DNA of 64,000 bases from Kineococcus terrestris (GTDB lineage Bacteria; Actinomycetota; Actinomycetes; Actinomycetales; Kineococcaceae): the NCBI RefSeq assembly GCF_041020765.1, contig NZ_JBEUEJ010000005.1; one strand, written 5' to 3'. The notes under the pieces were generated by a model. That model worked only from the letters and a program-made list of their open reading frames with translations, was not told the DNA's origin and searched no databases. Made by a program: the position numbers and the translations under genes. Shown here in pieces: positions 24,526 through 33,977 of this stretch. Positions within the stretch are counted from its first letter, which is position 1. Every line of letters begins with the position of its first letter.

Positions 24526-25379
24526 ACGCCCCGGCAGCCGCCCCGGCGCGGCGGGCAGGCCGCAACCTGCCCGTCGCGATCGGCATGGGGCTGGGCATGG
24601 GCGCGGTGCTCGTGCTCAGCCTGTTCGTGCACCCCGTCGGGTTCGTCGTCCTGGCGTCCGCGGCCGTCCTCTACGGCACGGTGGAGGTGGCGCGGGCCTT
24701 CCGCGCCCGCCACCTGCGCGTGCCCACGCTGCCCCTGGTGGCGGGCACCCTGGCGATGCTGCCGGGCGCCTACCTGGACGGCGGTCAGACCCTCTTCGTC
24801 GGCTACGCGCTGACCGTCCTGGCGCTCGTCGTGTGGCGGGTGGTCGTCGGCGGCGGCGACCACGGCACGCCGGTGCGGGTGCCGCCCGTGCGCGACGTGG
24901 CCGGCGGGGTGTTCACCGCCACCTACGGCCCGCTGTGCGCGGGCTTCGCGATCCTCATGCTCGGCGCCTCCGACGGCCCGTGGCGGGTCCTGCTGTTCAT
25001 CCTGCTCGTCGTCGGCAGCGACATCGGCGGCTTCGCGGCCGGGGTGCTGTTCGGCCGGCACCCGATGGCCCCCTCGGTCAGCCCGAAGAAGTCCTGGGAG
25101 GGCTTCGCCGGGTCGCTGGTGGTGGGCGCGGTCGCCGGTGCGGTGGCGCTGCCGCTGATGCTCGGCGGCACCTGGTGGGGCGGGGTCGTGCTCGGGCTCG
25201 TCGCGGTGGCGGTCGCCACCCTGGGCGACCTGTCGGAGTCGATGCTCAAGCGCGACCTCGGCATCAAGGACATGGGCACGCTGCTCCCCGGCCACGGCGG
25301 GGTGATGGACCGGCTGGACTCGCTGCTGCCGGCCGCGCCCGTCGTGCACCTGCTGCTGCTGGCGCTGATCGGCGGCTGA
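24522..25379 (+). CDS. cdsA: Phosphatidate cytidylyltransferase
   Basis: Integral membrane enzyme making CDP-diacylglycerol from phosphatidate and CTP, the precursor of phospholipids. About eight hydrophobic segments are visible in 285 aa. The C-terminal CDP-diglyceride synthase signature is complete: SESMLKRDLGIKDMGTLLPG then HGGVMDRLDS near residues 240-266. The short N terminus precedes the first segment near residue 18. The start overlaps the frr stop (GTGA), so frr and cdsA are translationally coupled. Confidence 0.96.
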   Translation: MNAPAAAPARRAGRNLPVAIGMGLGMGAVLVLSLFVHPVGFVVLASAAVLYGTVEVARAFRARHLRVPTLPLVAGTLAMLPGAYLDGGQTLFVGYALTVLALVVWRVVVGGGDHGTPVRVPPVRDVAGGVFTATYGPLCAGFAILMLGASDGPWRVLLFILLVVGSDIGGFAAGVLFGRHPMAPSVSPKKSWEGFAGSLVVGAVAGAVALPLMLGGTWWGGVVLGLVAVAVATLGDLSESMLKRDLGIKDMGTLLPGHGGVMDRLDSLLPAAPVVHLLLLALIGG

Positions 25380-25432
25380 GCCGCGAGGGGCCGCGAGGGT
25401 CCGCGGGGGCCCGGTGGCGTCCGCAGCGCCCT

Positions 25433-25438
25433 TACCAT
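25433..25438 (+). promoter_or_regulatory. Putative -10 element of rlmN
   Basis: TACCAT 9 nt before the rlmN ATG, so the transcript would have little or no leader. Confidence 0.4.
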
Positions 25439-25447
25439 GGGAGCACC

Positions 25448-26647
25448 ATGCCGAGCGACGCCCCCGCCCTGGACCAGCAGCCCCCGAGCGCCCCCGTCCG
25501 CGAGCCGCTGCCGCTGGCCCCCGCGGGTCCGGGCGCGCTCGTGATGACGGCACCCCGCCGGGGCAAGCCGCCGCGGCACTTCGCCGACCTGGAGCCGGCC
25601 GAGCGCGGGCCGGCCCTGGCCGAGCTGGGCGAGAAGCCGTTCCGCGGCAAGCAGCTGGCCACCCACTGGTTCGAGCGCCTCGTCGACGACCCCGAGGAGA
25701 TGACGGACCTGCCGGCCGCCAGCCGGCGCCGGATCGCCGACGCGCTGCTGCCGACGCTGCTGACCCCCGTGCGCACCCTGGCCGCCGACGGCGGGAAGAC
25801 CGTCAAGACGCTGTGGCGGCTGCACGACGGCGCCCTCGTGGAGTCGGTGCTCATGCGCTACCCGGGGCGCAACACGCTGTGCCTGTCCAGCCAGGCCGGC
25901 TGCGGCATGAACTGCCCGTTCTGCGCCACCGGCCAGGCGGGGCTGACCCGCAACCTGTCCACCGCCGAGATCGTCGAGCAGGTGACGGCCGCGGCCCGCG
26001 CCCTGGCGCGCGGCGAGGTCGCCGGCGGTCCCGGGCGCGTCAACAACGTGGTCTTCATGGGCATGGGCGAGGCGCTGGCCAACTACCGCTCGGCGGTGGC
26101 CGCGCTGCGCCGGCTGGTGGCGCCCGCCCCCGACGGCCTGGGCATCTCGGCGCGGCACGTGACGATGTCGACGGTGGGCCTGGTGCCCGCGATCGACCGG
26201 TTCGCCGCCGAGGGGATCCCGGCGACGCTGGCGCTGAGCCTGCACGCGCCCGACGACGAGCTGCGCGACGAGCTGGTGCCGATCAACACCCGCTGGAAGG
26301 TGGCCGAGGCGCTGGACGCCGCCCACCGCTACTTCGAGGCCACCGGGCGGCGGGTGAGCATCGAGTACGCCCTCATCCGCGACGTCAACGACCAGGCGTG
26401 GCGGGCGGACCGGCTGGGCAAGCTGCTCAACGCCCGCGGCCGCGGCTGGGTGCACGTCAACCCCATCCCGCTCAACCCCACGCCCGGCTCCAAGTGGACC
26501 GCCAGCGACCCGGCCGTCGAGCGGGCCTTCGTGGCGGCGCTGGAGGCCCGGGGCGTGCCCACGACGGTGCGCGACACCCGCGGCAGCGACATCGACGGCG
26601 CGTGCGGCCAGCTGGCCGCCGTCGCCCCCGTCGAGCCGGCGTCCTGA
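25448..26647 (+). CDS. rlmN: 23S rRNA/tRNA adenine-C2 methyltransferase RlmN
   Basis: Radical-SAM enzyme that methylates C2 of A2503 in 23S rRNA and A37 of some tRNAs. The [4Fe-4S] motif is CGMNCPFC near residues 152-159 within SSQAGCGMNCPFCATGQAGL. The C-terminal Cys in SDIDGACGQLAA near 386 serves the methyl-transfer cycle, with the other mechanistic Cys in that region or nearby as in the family. MGMGEALANY and VNPIPLNPTPGS are also present. The 399-aa product has a poorly conserved N-terminal Pro-rich ~30 residues. ATG at 25448 is the best start. Confidence 0.95.
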   Translation: MPSDAPALDQQPPSAPVREPLPLAPAGPGALVMTAPRRGKPPRHFADLEPAERGPALAELGEKPFRGKQLATHWFERLVDDPEEMTDLPAASRRRIADALLPTLLTPVRTLAADGGKTVKTLWRLHDGALVESVLMRYPGRNTLCLSSQAGCGMNCPFCATGQAGLTRNLSTAEIVEQVTAAARALARGEVAGGPGRVNNVVFMGMGEALANYRSAVAALRRLVAPAPDGLGISARHVTMSTVGLVPAIDRFAAEGIPATLALSLHAPDDELRDELVPINTRWKVAEALDAAHRYFEATGRRVSIEYALIRDVNDQAWRADRLGKLLNARGRGWVHVNPIPLNPTPGSKWTASDPAVERAFVAALEARGVPTTVRDTRGSDIDGACGQLAAVAPVEPAS

Positions 26648-26657
26648 GCGGGGCCGG

Positions 26658-27242
26658 GTGAGCGCGACGACGCGCGCCGAGGCGCTCGCCGACCTGCTGG
26701 CCGGGCGGCCGCCCCGCGTGCCGCGCCTGCGCCGCGGCTACCGGTTGCAGGACGTCGACGCCTTCTGGGACCACGCCGCCCGCACCGCCGCGCCGGGGCG
26801 GCTGACGTCCGCGCAGGTGCGCGCGGTCGGGTTCGGCGCCCAGTTCGGCGGCTACGACACCGCCGCCACCGACGACGCCCTGGCGCGCCTGGAGGACGTC
26901 CTGGCGCTGCGCGAGCGCGACCGCGCCCTGGCCGGCGGTCACGAGCGCCGCTGGGCCGAGCGCGCCGCCGGGCTGTCGGCCGCCGTCCGCGGCCGCCTGG
27001 GCGAGCCGGCCGGGGAGCGCTTCCCCCGCGCGAGCGGGCTGCGGCGCGGCTACCGGCCCGCGGACGTGGACGCGCTGTGCGACCTGGTCGCCGAGCACCT
27101 CGACGGCGGGACGCGCCTGGCCGCCGAGGACGTGCGCGCGGCGCTGTTCCGCCCCGCCCGCGGGCGGCGCGGCTACCGCGAGGCGCCCGTGGACGCGTGG
27201 TTCGACCGGGTCGTGGAGCTGCTGGTCGCCTTCGAGCGCTGA
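26658..27242 (+). CDS. DivIVA-domain repeat protein
   Basis: A 194-aa protein built from repeated short DivIVA/DivI1A-like motifs: LRRGYRLQDVDAFWDHA near residues 24-40, FGGYDTAATDDALARLED near 63-80, LRRGYRPADVDALCDLV near 128-144, and RRGYREAPVDAWFDRVVELL near 167-186. No long coiled coil or membrane segment is present, unlike true DivIVA/Wag31. The family is known mainly from actinobacteria and has no established biochemical role. A link to polar growth or division is only suggested by the motif. It starts 10 nt after rlmN and converges on an oxidoreductase gene. Confidence 0.8.
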   Translation: MSATTRAEALADLLAGRPPRVPRLRRGYRLQDVDAFWDHAARTAAPGRLTSAQVRAVGFGAQFGGYDTAATDDALARLEDVLALRERDRALAGGHERRWAERAAGLSAAVRGRLGEPAGERFPRASGLRRGYRPADVDALCDLVAEHLDGGTRLAAEDVRAALFRPARGRRGYREAPVDAWFDRVVELLVAFER

Positions 27243-27243
27243 G

Positions 27244-27277
27244 GGCGCCGGCCGCTCCCGGGGGACCGGCCGGCGCC
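27244..27277. terminator. Bidirectional hairpin between convergent genes
   Basis: A perfect 11-bp stem (27244-27254 with 27267-27277) and a 12-nt loop in the 39-nt gap between the DivIVA-repeat gene and the convergent oxidoreductase. Confidence 0.75.
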
Positions 27278-27281
27278 GGTC

Positions 27282-28322
27282 TCAGCGGGGGACGACGACG
27301 TCCACGGGCCGCCCGGTGCGCGCCGACTCGGTCGCCGCCTCCATGAGCGCGACGCTGCCCAGGTTGTCCCGGCCGGTGACGTCGGGCGCCGGCCCGCCGC
27401 GCACGGCGGCGGCGAACTGCTGCAGGCCCGCGGAGCGCCCCCACACCGGCATCGGCTCCAACGGCACGACGTCCGGCTCCCCGTCGGCCGGGTGGAGCAC
27501 GACGACGTCGCCCTCGAGGGCGTCCTCGCCGCCGGAGCGGGTGGCGAAGGAGATCGAGCCGAGCTCGCCGGTGATGTTCCACTCCCCGCCCCAGGGGGTG
27601 TCGGCGCCGCGGCTGACCCAGCTGCCGCGGTAGCTGACGACGACGCCGTCGGCCATCTCGACCGTGACGACGGCGGCGGCCGGCTCGCGGTAGTTGCTGA
27701 ACGGCGGGTTGGACGCGACCGCGTGCACGCGCACGGCCTCCTGGCCGGTGACCTGCCGCAGCGCGTCGAAGTGGTGGATCGCCATGTCGTGCAGCAGCGG
27801 GTGCGGGAACCGGTAGTGCCCGTACGTGTCGGCGGGGGCGTCGTTGTCCCACTTGCGGAAGTCGACGTCGATCGCGCCGACGCGGCCCAGCGCGCCCTCG
27901 GCCAGCAGCCGGCGCACCGCCCGCGGCGCCGGGTAGGCGCGGTAGTTCTGGCTCACCTGCAGCACGAGGCCGAGCTCCTCTGCCCGGCGCACGGCGGTGG
28001 CCGCCTCCTCGGCCGTGGAGGCGAACGGCTTCTCCACCAGGACGTGCCGGCCCGCCTCGAGCGCCTGCAGCGCGAGGGGGACGTGGGTGGCGACGGGCGT
28101 GGTCAGCAGCACGCCCTCGCACTCCACGGCCGCCAGCGCGTCGGCCAGCGACGTGAAGCACACCTCGTCGGGCAGGTCGAGCGCCTCCTGCGCCGCGCGC
28201 AGGGTCGGCTCGTGCGGGTCGACCACCGCCGTGCGGCGGACCTCCCGGACCGGGGGGATCGCGTTGCGCTCCCAGTCGCCGCCCCACCCGCCCAGGCCCA
28301 CGTGGACCACGGGGACCGTCAC
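27282..28322 (-). CDS. Gfo/Idh/MocA family oxidoreductase
   Basis: NAD(P)-dependent sugar or inositol-type dehydrogenase, 346 aa. The Rossmann domain starts at VVHVGLGGWGGDWERNAIPP. The family motif LVEKPFASTAEEA (EKP) lies near 93-105, and the catalytic-site helix is HPLLHDMAIHHFDALRQVTG near 180-199. The C-terminal alpha/beta domain follows. The GTG at 28322 is selected because GGAGG precedes it by 9 nt; an in-frame GTG at 28346 would add eight residues. The substrate is unknown and no sugar cluster adjoins it. Confidence 0.88.
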   Translation of the reverse strand: MTVPVVHVGLGGWGGDWERNAIPPVREVRRTAVVDPHEPTLRAAQEALDLPDEVCFTSLADALAAVECEGVLLTTPVATHVPLALQALEAGRHVLVEKPFASTAEEAATAVRRAEELGLVLQVSQNYRAYPAPRAVRRLLAEGALGRVGAIDVDFRKWDNDAPADTYGHYRFPHPLLHDMAIHHFDALRQVTGQEAVRVHAVASNPPFSNYREPAAAVVTVEMADGVVVSYRGSWVSRGADTPWGGEWNITGELGSISFATRSGGEDALEGDVVVLHPADGEPDVVPLEPMPVWGRSAGLQQFAAAVRGGPAPDVTGRDNLGSVALMEAATESARTGRPVDVVVPR

Positions 28323-28372
28323 GTGCCGCACCTCCGTCTCGCGCACCGCCGCCCCGCCGTCGGGGCCCGGCC

Positions 28373-28378
28373 ACCGTA
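28373..28378 (-). promoter_or_regulatory. Putative -10 element of the Gfo/Idh gene
   Basis: TACGGT on the minus strand, about 50 nt before the chosen GTG, leaving a short leader with a GGAGG site. Confidence 0.4.
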
Positions 28379-28392
28379 CCGACCGCCCGCGC

Positions 28393-28794
28393 TCACCCCC
28401 ACGGCGGCACCGACCCCAGGACGCGGTCGACGGCGACGGCGATCACCACGCGCCGCGGGTTGGGCCGCGGCTCCCGGTAGCGCCCGGCGTAGCGGCGCTC
28501 GGCGTCGGCGACGTCCTCGGGCGAGTCCAGCAGCCGCGCCGGCCCCTCCAGCGCCAGCCAGCGGCGCCCGTCGACCTGCGCGAGGACGGCCCGCGAGCCG
28601 TGCGCGACGTTGCGCGCCTTGCGCGAGGGGCCGGAGGTGATGACCCGCGCGGTGGCGGTCCCCTCCTCGAAGGTGAACCCGACGGCCACCACGTGGGGGG
28701 TGCCGTCGGGGCGCAGCGTCGTCAGCGTCGCCAGGTGCCGCTCGCGCAGGAACTCCAGCGCGCCCGGCGGCAGGTCGTGCGGGTCCAGGGCCAC
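28393..28794 (-). CDS. Pyridoxamine-5'-phosphate-oxidase-fold protein, F420-dependent type
   Basis: A 133-aa split-barrel flavin/F420-binding protein. FLRERHLATLTTLRPDGTPH near residues 15-34 and the Lys/Arg-bearing RVITSGPSRKARNV near 50-63 are characteristic of the PPOX-class F420-dependent enzymes of actinobacteria. RRVVIAVAVDRVLG forms the last strand. The substrate is not known. The GTG start is 6 nt downstream of a TACGGT -10 element with no ribosome-binding site. Confidence 0.85.
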   Translation of the reverse strand: MALDPHDLPPGALEFLRERHLATLTTLRPDGTPHVVAVGFTFEEGTATARVITSGPSRKARNVAHGSRAVLAQVDGRRWLALEGPARLLDSPEDVADAERRYAGRYREPRPNPRRVVIAVAVDRVLGSVPPWG

Positions 28795-28800
28795 GGGCCG

Positions 28801-28806
28801 ACCGTA
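28801..28806 (-). promoter_or_regulatory. Putative -10 element, leaderless PPOX-fold gene
   Basis: TACGGT on the minus strand with exactly 6 nt to the GTG start. Confidence 0.5.
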
Positions 28807-28858
28807 CGCGCGGCCCGCGCCCGCCGGGGGAGCGGGGCGCGGGCGCGGGTCGCGGGGC

Positions 28859-29926
28859 TCAGGGGCGGGCGGCGGCCGCCTCGTCGAAGGCCGCGCGCGC
28901 CTCGGCGCCCAGCCGCGGCCCGTACAGGACCGTCGGGTCGTCCTCGTAGGCGAAGGAGGTCACCGAGGTGACGGTGCCCTCGCCGGTGGCGGGGTCGAAC
29001 CGGGACAGCCACGGGCCGCCGCTGGCGCCGCCGCCGAGGGTGCAGTTCGTCGCGCCGTCGGTGGAGCCGCGCAGGTCGGCGAAGCGCAGGCCGCGGCAGA
29101 ACTGCAGGGTCCGCCCGTCGCTGGTGCCCGAGGCGGCCGGGTAGCCGAAGACGGTCACCCCGTCCAGCGGCGCGTCGAAGCCGACGGGGAACGCCCCGAC
29201 GGTCGCGGTCAGGGTGCGGCCGGCGCGGGGGCCGACGACCGCGAAGCCGACGTCGAAGTTCAGCCCCGGCGGGACGCTCTGGTCCTGCGAGGCCCAGGAG
29301 GCGGTGGTGAAGGTGCTGCGGGCGGGCCAGCGCCCGTACGGCTCGGCGCCGCCGCGCAGGCCCGGGACGAAGACGACGTTCTCCGAGGGGCTGCCCCCGG
29401 AGGTGACGCAGTGCCCGGCGGTCATGACGACGCTCTCGTTGGCCGCGCGCACGCTGGTGCCGGAGCACACGAAGTCCTCACCGGAGCGGGTGAAGTACAG
29501 CCGGCCGACCCGCTGGGCGACCGCCCCGCCCGAGGTCCAGGCGGTGGCGCGGGTGACGGGGGCCGCGGCGGCCTGCGCGAGCGGCCGCCCGCGGCGCGGG
29601 ACCGCCGCGTCCGCGGCGGCGGGGGTCGCGTCGGCCAGCGGTCGCGGCGCCGCCTGCGCGGGCCCGCCGGCCGGCGCCGGCGGCTGAAGGTCGGCGACGG
29701 CCGCGGGCGCGGGGTCGGCGGGGCGGGCGGCGGCCATCCGCTCGGGCGTCCAGTACTCCGCCGCGGCCTCCTGCCCGGCCTCGCCGGTGGTGGCGAGGAG
29801 CGTCGCCGTCGCGGGCGCTGCGGGTGCTGCGGCGGCCGGTGCCACCGGCAGCAGGGCCAGGCCCGCGGCGAGCGAGAGGGGCGCCGCCAGGCCGGCGGTG
29901 CGGCGGCGCGGGGCGTTCTCGGGCAT
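28859..29926 (-). CDS. Secreted trypsin-like serine protease
   Basis: A 355-aa exported protein. The signal peptide is residues ~1-35 (RRRTAGLAAPLSLAAGLALL then Ala-rich cleavage region). A Pro/Ala-rich propeptide-like segment runs to ~120. A chymotrypsin-fold domain follows with VVMTAGHC (catalytic His), NFDVGFAVV (candidate Asp), and CTLGGGASGGPWLSRFD (catalytic Ser). Paired Cys residues near CSGTSV/AGHC and CRG/CTLG could form disulfides. The ATG at 29926 follows GGAAGGACG. A CAGACT -10 candidate lies 34 nt upstream. It is divergent from dxr. Confidence 0.88.
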   Translation of the reverse strand: MPENAPRRRTAGLAAPLSLAAGLALLPVAPAAAAPAAPATATLLATTGEAGQEAAAEYWTPERMAAARPADPAPAAVADLQPPAPAGGPAQAAPRPLADATPAAADAAVPRRGRPLAQAAAAPVTRATAWTSGGAVAQRVGRLYFTRSGEDFVCSGTSVRAANESVVMTAGHCVTSGGSPSENVVFVPGLRGGAEPYGRWPARSTFTTASWASQDQSVPPGLNFDVGFAVVGPRAGRTLTATVGAFPVGFDAPLDGVTVFGYPAASGTSDGRTLQFCRGLRFADLRGSTDGATNCTLGGGASGGPWLSRFDPATGEGTVTSVTSFAYEDDPTVLYGPRLGAEARAAFDEAAAARP

Positions 29927-29960
29927 GGGCGGCACGTCCTTCCGGTGGGCTCCGGGCCAC

Positions 29961-29966
29961 AGTCTG
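29961..29966 (-). promoter_or_regulatory. Putative -10 element of the secreted protease
   Basis: CAGACT on the minus strand, 34 nt from the ATG, with a GGAAGGACG ribosome-binding site between. Confidence 0.4.
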
Positions 29967-30100
29967 GCGGACGTCCGGCCCTCCCCGTGCCGCGCCGGGA
30001 CCGCACCGGCGCCTCGGCGGGAGCGTGGCGGGACCGCGGCGGGACCGCGGCGGCGTCGTGGCGGGACGCGGGGCGGGCCGCGCGGGCGCGGACGGGCTGT

Positions 30101-30106
30101 GAGGAT
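30101..30106 (+). promoter_or_regulatory. Putative -10 element, leaderless dxr
   Basis: GAGGAT 6 nt before the dxr GTG, with no Shine-Dalgarno. It has the same spacing as the CAGGAT elements elsewhere. Confidence 0.45.
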
Positions 30107-30112
30107 GGGCCG

Positions 30113-31354
30113 GTGAGCGACGCGCCGCACCCCGCCCCCGCCGTCAGCACCCCGGGCACCCCCGCAGCTGCGGCCGGTGGCCCCCGCGAGGTGGTCCTGC
30201 TGGGCAGCACCGGGTCGATCGGCACGCAGGCGCTGGAGGTGGTGGCCGCCGCCCCGGAGCGCTTCCGCGTGGTGGCCCTGGCCGCCGGCGGCGCGGACAC
30301 GGGCCTGCTGGCCCGCCAGGCCCTCGAGCACCGGGTGCGCGCGGTCGCCGTGGCCCGCGAGGAGGCCCGCGGGCCGCTGCGGGAGGCGCTGCGCGCGCTG
30401 GCCGGGCCGGGGGAGCCGCTGCCGGAGGTCCTGGCCGGCCCGGAGGCCGCCACCGAGCTGGCCGCGCACCCGTGCGACGTCGTCCTCAACGGCACGACCG
30501 GCTCGGTGGGCCTGGGCCCGACCCTGGCGGCGCTGCGCGCCGGGCGGGTGCTGGCGCTGGCCAACAAGGAGTCCCTCGTGGCCGGCGGCCCGCTGGTCAC
30601 GAGCGCCGCCGCGCCCGGGCAGGTGGTGCCGGTGGACTCCGAGCACTCGGCGCTGGCGCAGTGCCTGCGCGGCGGCTCGGCCGGCGAGGTCGCCCGGCTC
30701 GTCCTGACCGCCTCCGGCGGGCCGTTCCGCGGCCGCCGCCGCGAGGAGCTGACCGCGGTGACGCCCCAGCAGGCCCTGGCGCACCCCACCTGGTCGATGG
30801 GGCGGGTCGTCACGACGAACTCGGCGACCCTGGTCAACAAGGGCCTGGAGGTCATCGAGGCGCACCTGCTGTTCGGCGTCGGCTACGACCGCCTCGACGT
30901 CGTCGTGCACCCGCAGTCGGTCGTGCACTCGATGGTGGAGTTCACCGACGGCTCGACCCTGGCGCAGTGCTCCCCGCCGGACATGAAGCTGCCCATCGCG
31001 CTGGGCCTGGGCTGGCCCGAGCGCGTGCCGGGCGCCGCGGCGGCCGTGGACTGGACGCGCGCGGCCACCTGGGAGTTCGAGCCGCTGGACGCCGAGGCGT
31101 TCCCCGCCGTCGACCTGGCCCGGGAGGCCGGCCGGCGCGGCGGGACGGTGCCGGCCGTCCTCAACGCCGCCAACGAGGAGTGCGTGGCCGCCTTCCACGC
31201 CGGCGCCCTGCCGTTCCTCGGCATCGTCGACACCGTCGCGCGCGTGGTGGGCGAGCACGAGCCCGGCGGCGGACCGCGCGACGTGGCGGACGTGCTCGCG
31301 GCGGAGGAGTGGGCCCGCGCCCGCGCCCGCGAGCTGACGGGGGCGCTCGCGTGA
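30113..31354 (+). CDS. dxr: 1-deoxy-D-xylulose 5-phosphate reductoisomerase
   Basis: Second step of the MEP isoprenoid pathway, converting DXP to MEP with NADPH and a divalent metal. Motifs in order: LLGSTGSIGTQALEVV near residue 30, ALANKESLVAGG near 146, TASGGPFRGRRREEL near 202, LAHPTWSMGRVVTTNSATLV near 224 with the metal/substrate site, and HPQSVVHSMVEF near 266. The 413-aa length includes an unconserved Pro/Ala start of about 25 residues. Its stop overlaps the M50 peptidase gene by 4 nt, and ispG follows, so two MEP enzymes flank the protease. Confidence 0.96.
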   Translation: MSDAPHPAPAVSTPGTPAAAAGGPREVVLLGSTGSIGTQALEVVAAAPERFRVVALAAGGADTGLLARQALEHRVRAVAVAREEARGPLREALRALAGPGEPLPEVLAGPEAATELAAHPCDVVLNGTTGSVGLGPTLAALRAGRVLALANKESLVAGGPLVTSAAAPGQVVPVDSEHSALAQCLRGGSAGEVARLVLTASGGPFRGRRREELTAVTPQQALAHPTWSMGRVVTTNSATLVNKGLEVIEAHLLFGVGYDRLDVVVHPQSVVHSMVEFTDGSTLAQCSPPDMKLPIALGLGWPERVPGAAAAVDWTRAATWEFEPLDAEAFPAVDLAREAGRRGGTVPAVLNAANEECVAAFHAGALPFLGIVDTVARVVGEHEPGGGPRDVADVLAAEEWARARARELTGALA

Positions 31355-32661
31355 GCGGCGCCCCGCTCGTCGTCGTCGGCGTGCTCGTGGCCGCGCTCGG
31401 GGTGGCCGTCTCGATCGCGCTGCACGAGGTGGGGCACCTGGTGCCCGCCAAGCGGTTCGGCGTGAAGGTGACGCAGTACATGGTCGGCTTCGGCCCGACG
31501 CTGTTCTCGCGCCGGCGCGGGGAGACCGAGTACGGCGTCAAGGCGATCCCGCTCGGCGGCTACATCCGCATGATCGGCATGTTCCCGCCCGCGCCGGGCG
31601 CCGACCCGCACCGGCTGCGCGCCTCCAGCACCGGCCGCTGGGCCCTCATGGCCGAGGAGGCCCGCCGGGCCAGCTTCGTGGAGATCGGCCCGGGGGAGGA
31701 GCGGCGCACCTTCTACCGGCTGCCGGTGTGGAAGCGGATCGTCGTCATGGCCGGCGGGCCGCTGATGAACCTGCTGCTGGCGCTGGTCCTGACGGCGCTG
31801 GCGCTGTCGGCCATCGGCACGCCGCAGACCACGACGCGCGTGGCCGCGGTCAGCCAGTGCCTGCAGACGGTCACCGACGCCTCGGGGGAGTGCGCGGCCG
31901 ACGACCCGCTCGCGCCCGGCGCGGCCGCCGGGGTCCTGCCCGGCGACGAGGTCGTGGAGTTCGACGGCGTCGCGGTCACCTCGTGGGCGCAGCTGTCCGG
32001 GCTCATCCAGGTCGGCGCCGGGCGCGAGGTGCCGCTGGTGGTCGAGCGCGACGGGCAGCGGGTGCCGCTGCGGGTGACGCCGGTGCTGACCTCGCGCGCG
32101 GCCCCCGGCGGCGGGACGGAGCAGGTGGGGATGCTGGGCATCACCAGCCAGCTCGCCGTCGCGCGCCTGCCCGTCGCGGAGGTCCCCGGCCTGGTCGCCG
32201 ACCAGGTCGAGGCCGTCGCCGGGATCGTGGTGCGCCTGCCGCAGCGCCTGTACGACGTCGCGCAGGCCGCCTTCGGCAGCGCCGAGCGGGACCCGGACGG
32301 CCCGATCGGGGTCGTCGGGGTGGGCCGCATCGCGGGTGAGCTGAACGCCCTGCCCGCGGTCATCCCCGGCGACGAGCTGGCCGAGCGCACCTCGCGGCTG
32401 CTGACGCTGCTGGCCGGGCTGAACGTGGCGCTGTTCGTCTTCAACCTCGTGCCGCTGCTGCCCTTCGACGGCGGGCACATCGCCGGCGCGCTGTGGGAGG
32501 CCCTCAAGCGCGGCGTGGCGCGCCTGCGCCGGAAGCCCGACCCGGGGCCGGTGGACGTGGCCAAGGCGATGCCCGTGGCCTACGCCGTCTCGGTGCTGCT
32601 CATCGGGATGTCGGCGCTGCTGCTGTACGCGGACGTGGTGCGGCCCGTGCAGATCGGGTGA
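31351..32661 (+). CDS. Site-2 zinc metalloprotease, M50 family (RseP-like)
   Basis: Intramembrane protease that cleaves anti-sigma factors and other membrane substrates. The first membrane segment carries HEVGH near residues 25-29. A long periplasmic region holds a PDZ domain (GAAAGVLPGDEVVEFDGVAV near 189-208). The C-terminal segment has NLVPLLPFDGGH near 368-379, supplying the third zinc ligand Asp. A last membrane segment ends the 436-aa protein. The GTG overlaps the dxr stop. The dxr-M50-ispG order is conserved in actinobacteria, where Rip1 of Mycobacterium is the studied relative. Confidence 0.94.
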   Translation: MSGAPLVVVGVLVAALGVAVSIALHEVGHLVPAKRFGVKVTQYMVGFGPTLFSRRRGETEYGVKAIPLGGYIRMIGMFPPAPGADPHRLRASSTGRWALMAEEARRASFVEIGPGEERRTFYRLPVWKRIVVMAGGPLMNLLLALVLTALALSAIGTPQTTTRVAAVSQCLQTVTDASGECAADDPLAPGAAAGVLPGDEVVEFDGVAVTSWAQLSGLIQVGAGREVPLVVERDGQRVPLRVTPVLTSRAAPGGGTEQVGMLGITSQLAVARLPVAEVPGLVADQVEAVAGIVVRLPQRLYDVAQAAFGSAERDPDGPIGVVGVGRIAGELNALPAVIPGDELAERTSRLLTLLAGLNVALFVFNLVPLLPFDGGHIAGALWEALKRGVARLRRKPDPGPVDVAKAMPVAYAVSVLLIGMSALLLYADVVRPVQIG

Positions 32662-32718
32662 GGGCCGCGGCGGGCGGCGCAGCGCGCGCGGCGGCGTGTC
32701 GTGGCGGCGCCCGCCCGG

Positions 32719-32727
32719 TGCGATGCT
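32719..32727 (+). promoter_or_regulatory. Putative extended -10, leaderless ispG
   Basis: TGC followed by GATGCT, 7 nt before the ispG GTG. No ribosome-binding site is visible. Confidence 0.4.
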
Positions 32728-32734
32728 TGACCCC

Positions 32735-33895
<1,161 letters not shown>

Positions 33896-33965
33896 GCGGC
33901 TCGCCCGCGGTGAGCGGGGCGCGCCGCGCCGGGCGGCTCGCCTCGACGGCCGCCCCGCGAGGGGA

Positions 33966-33971
33966 CAGGAT
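33966..33971 (+). promoter_or_regulatory. Putative -10 element, leaderless GNAT gene
   Basis: CAGGAT 6 nt before the GTG start, with no ribosome-binding site. Confidence 0.5.
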
Positions 33972-33977
33972 GCCCGG

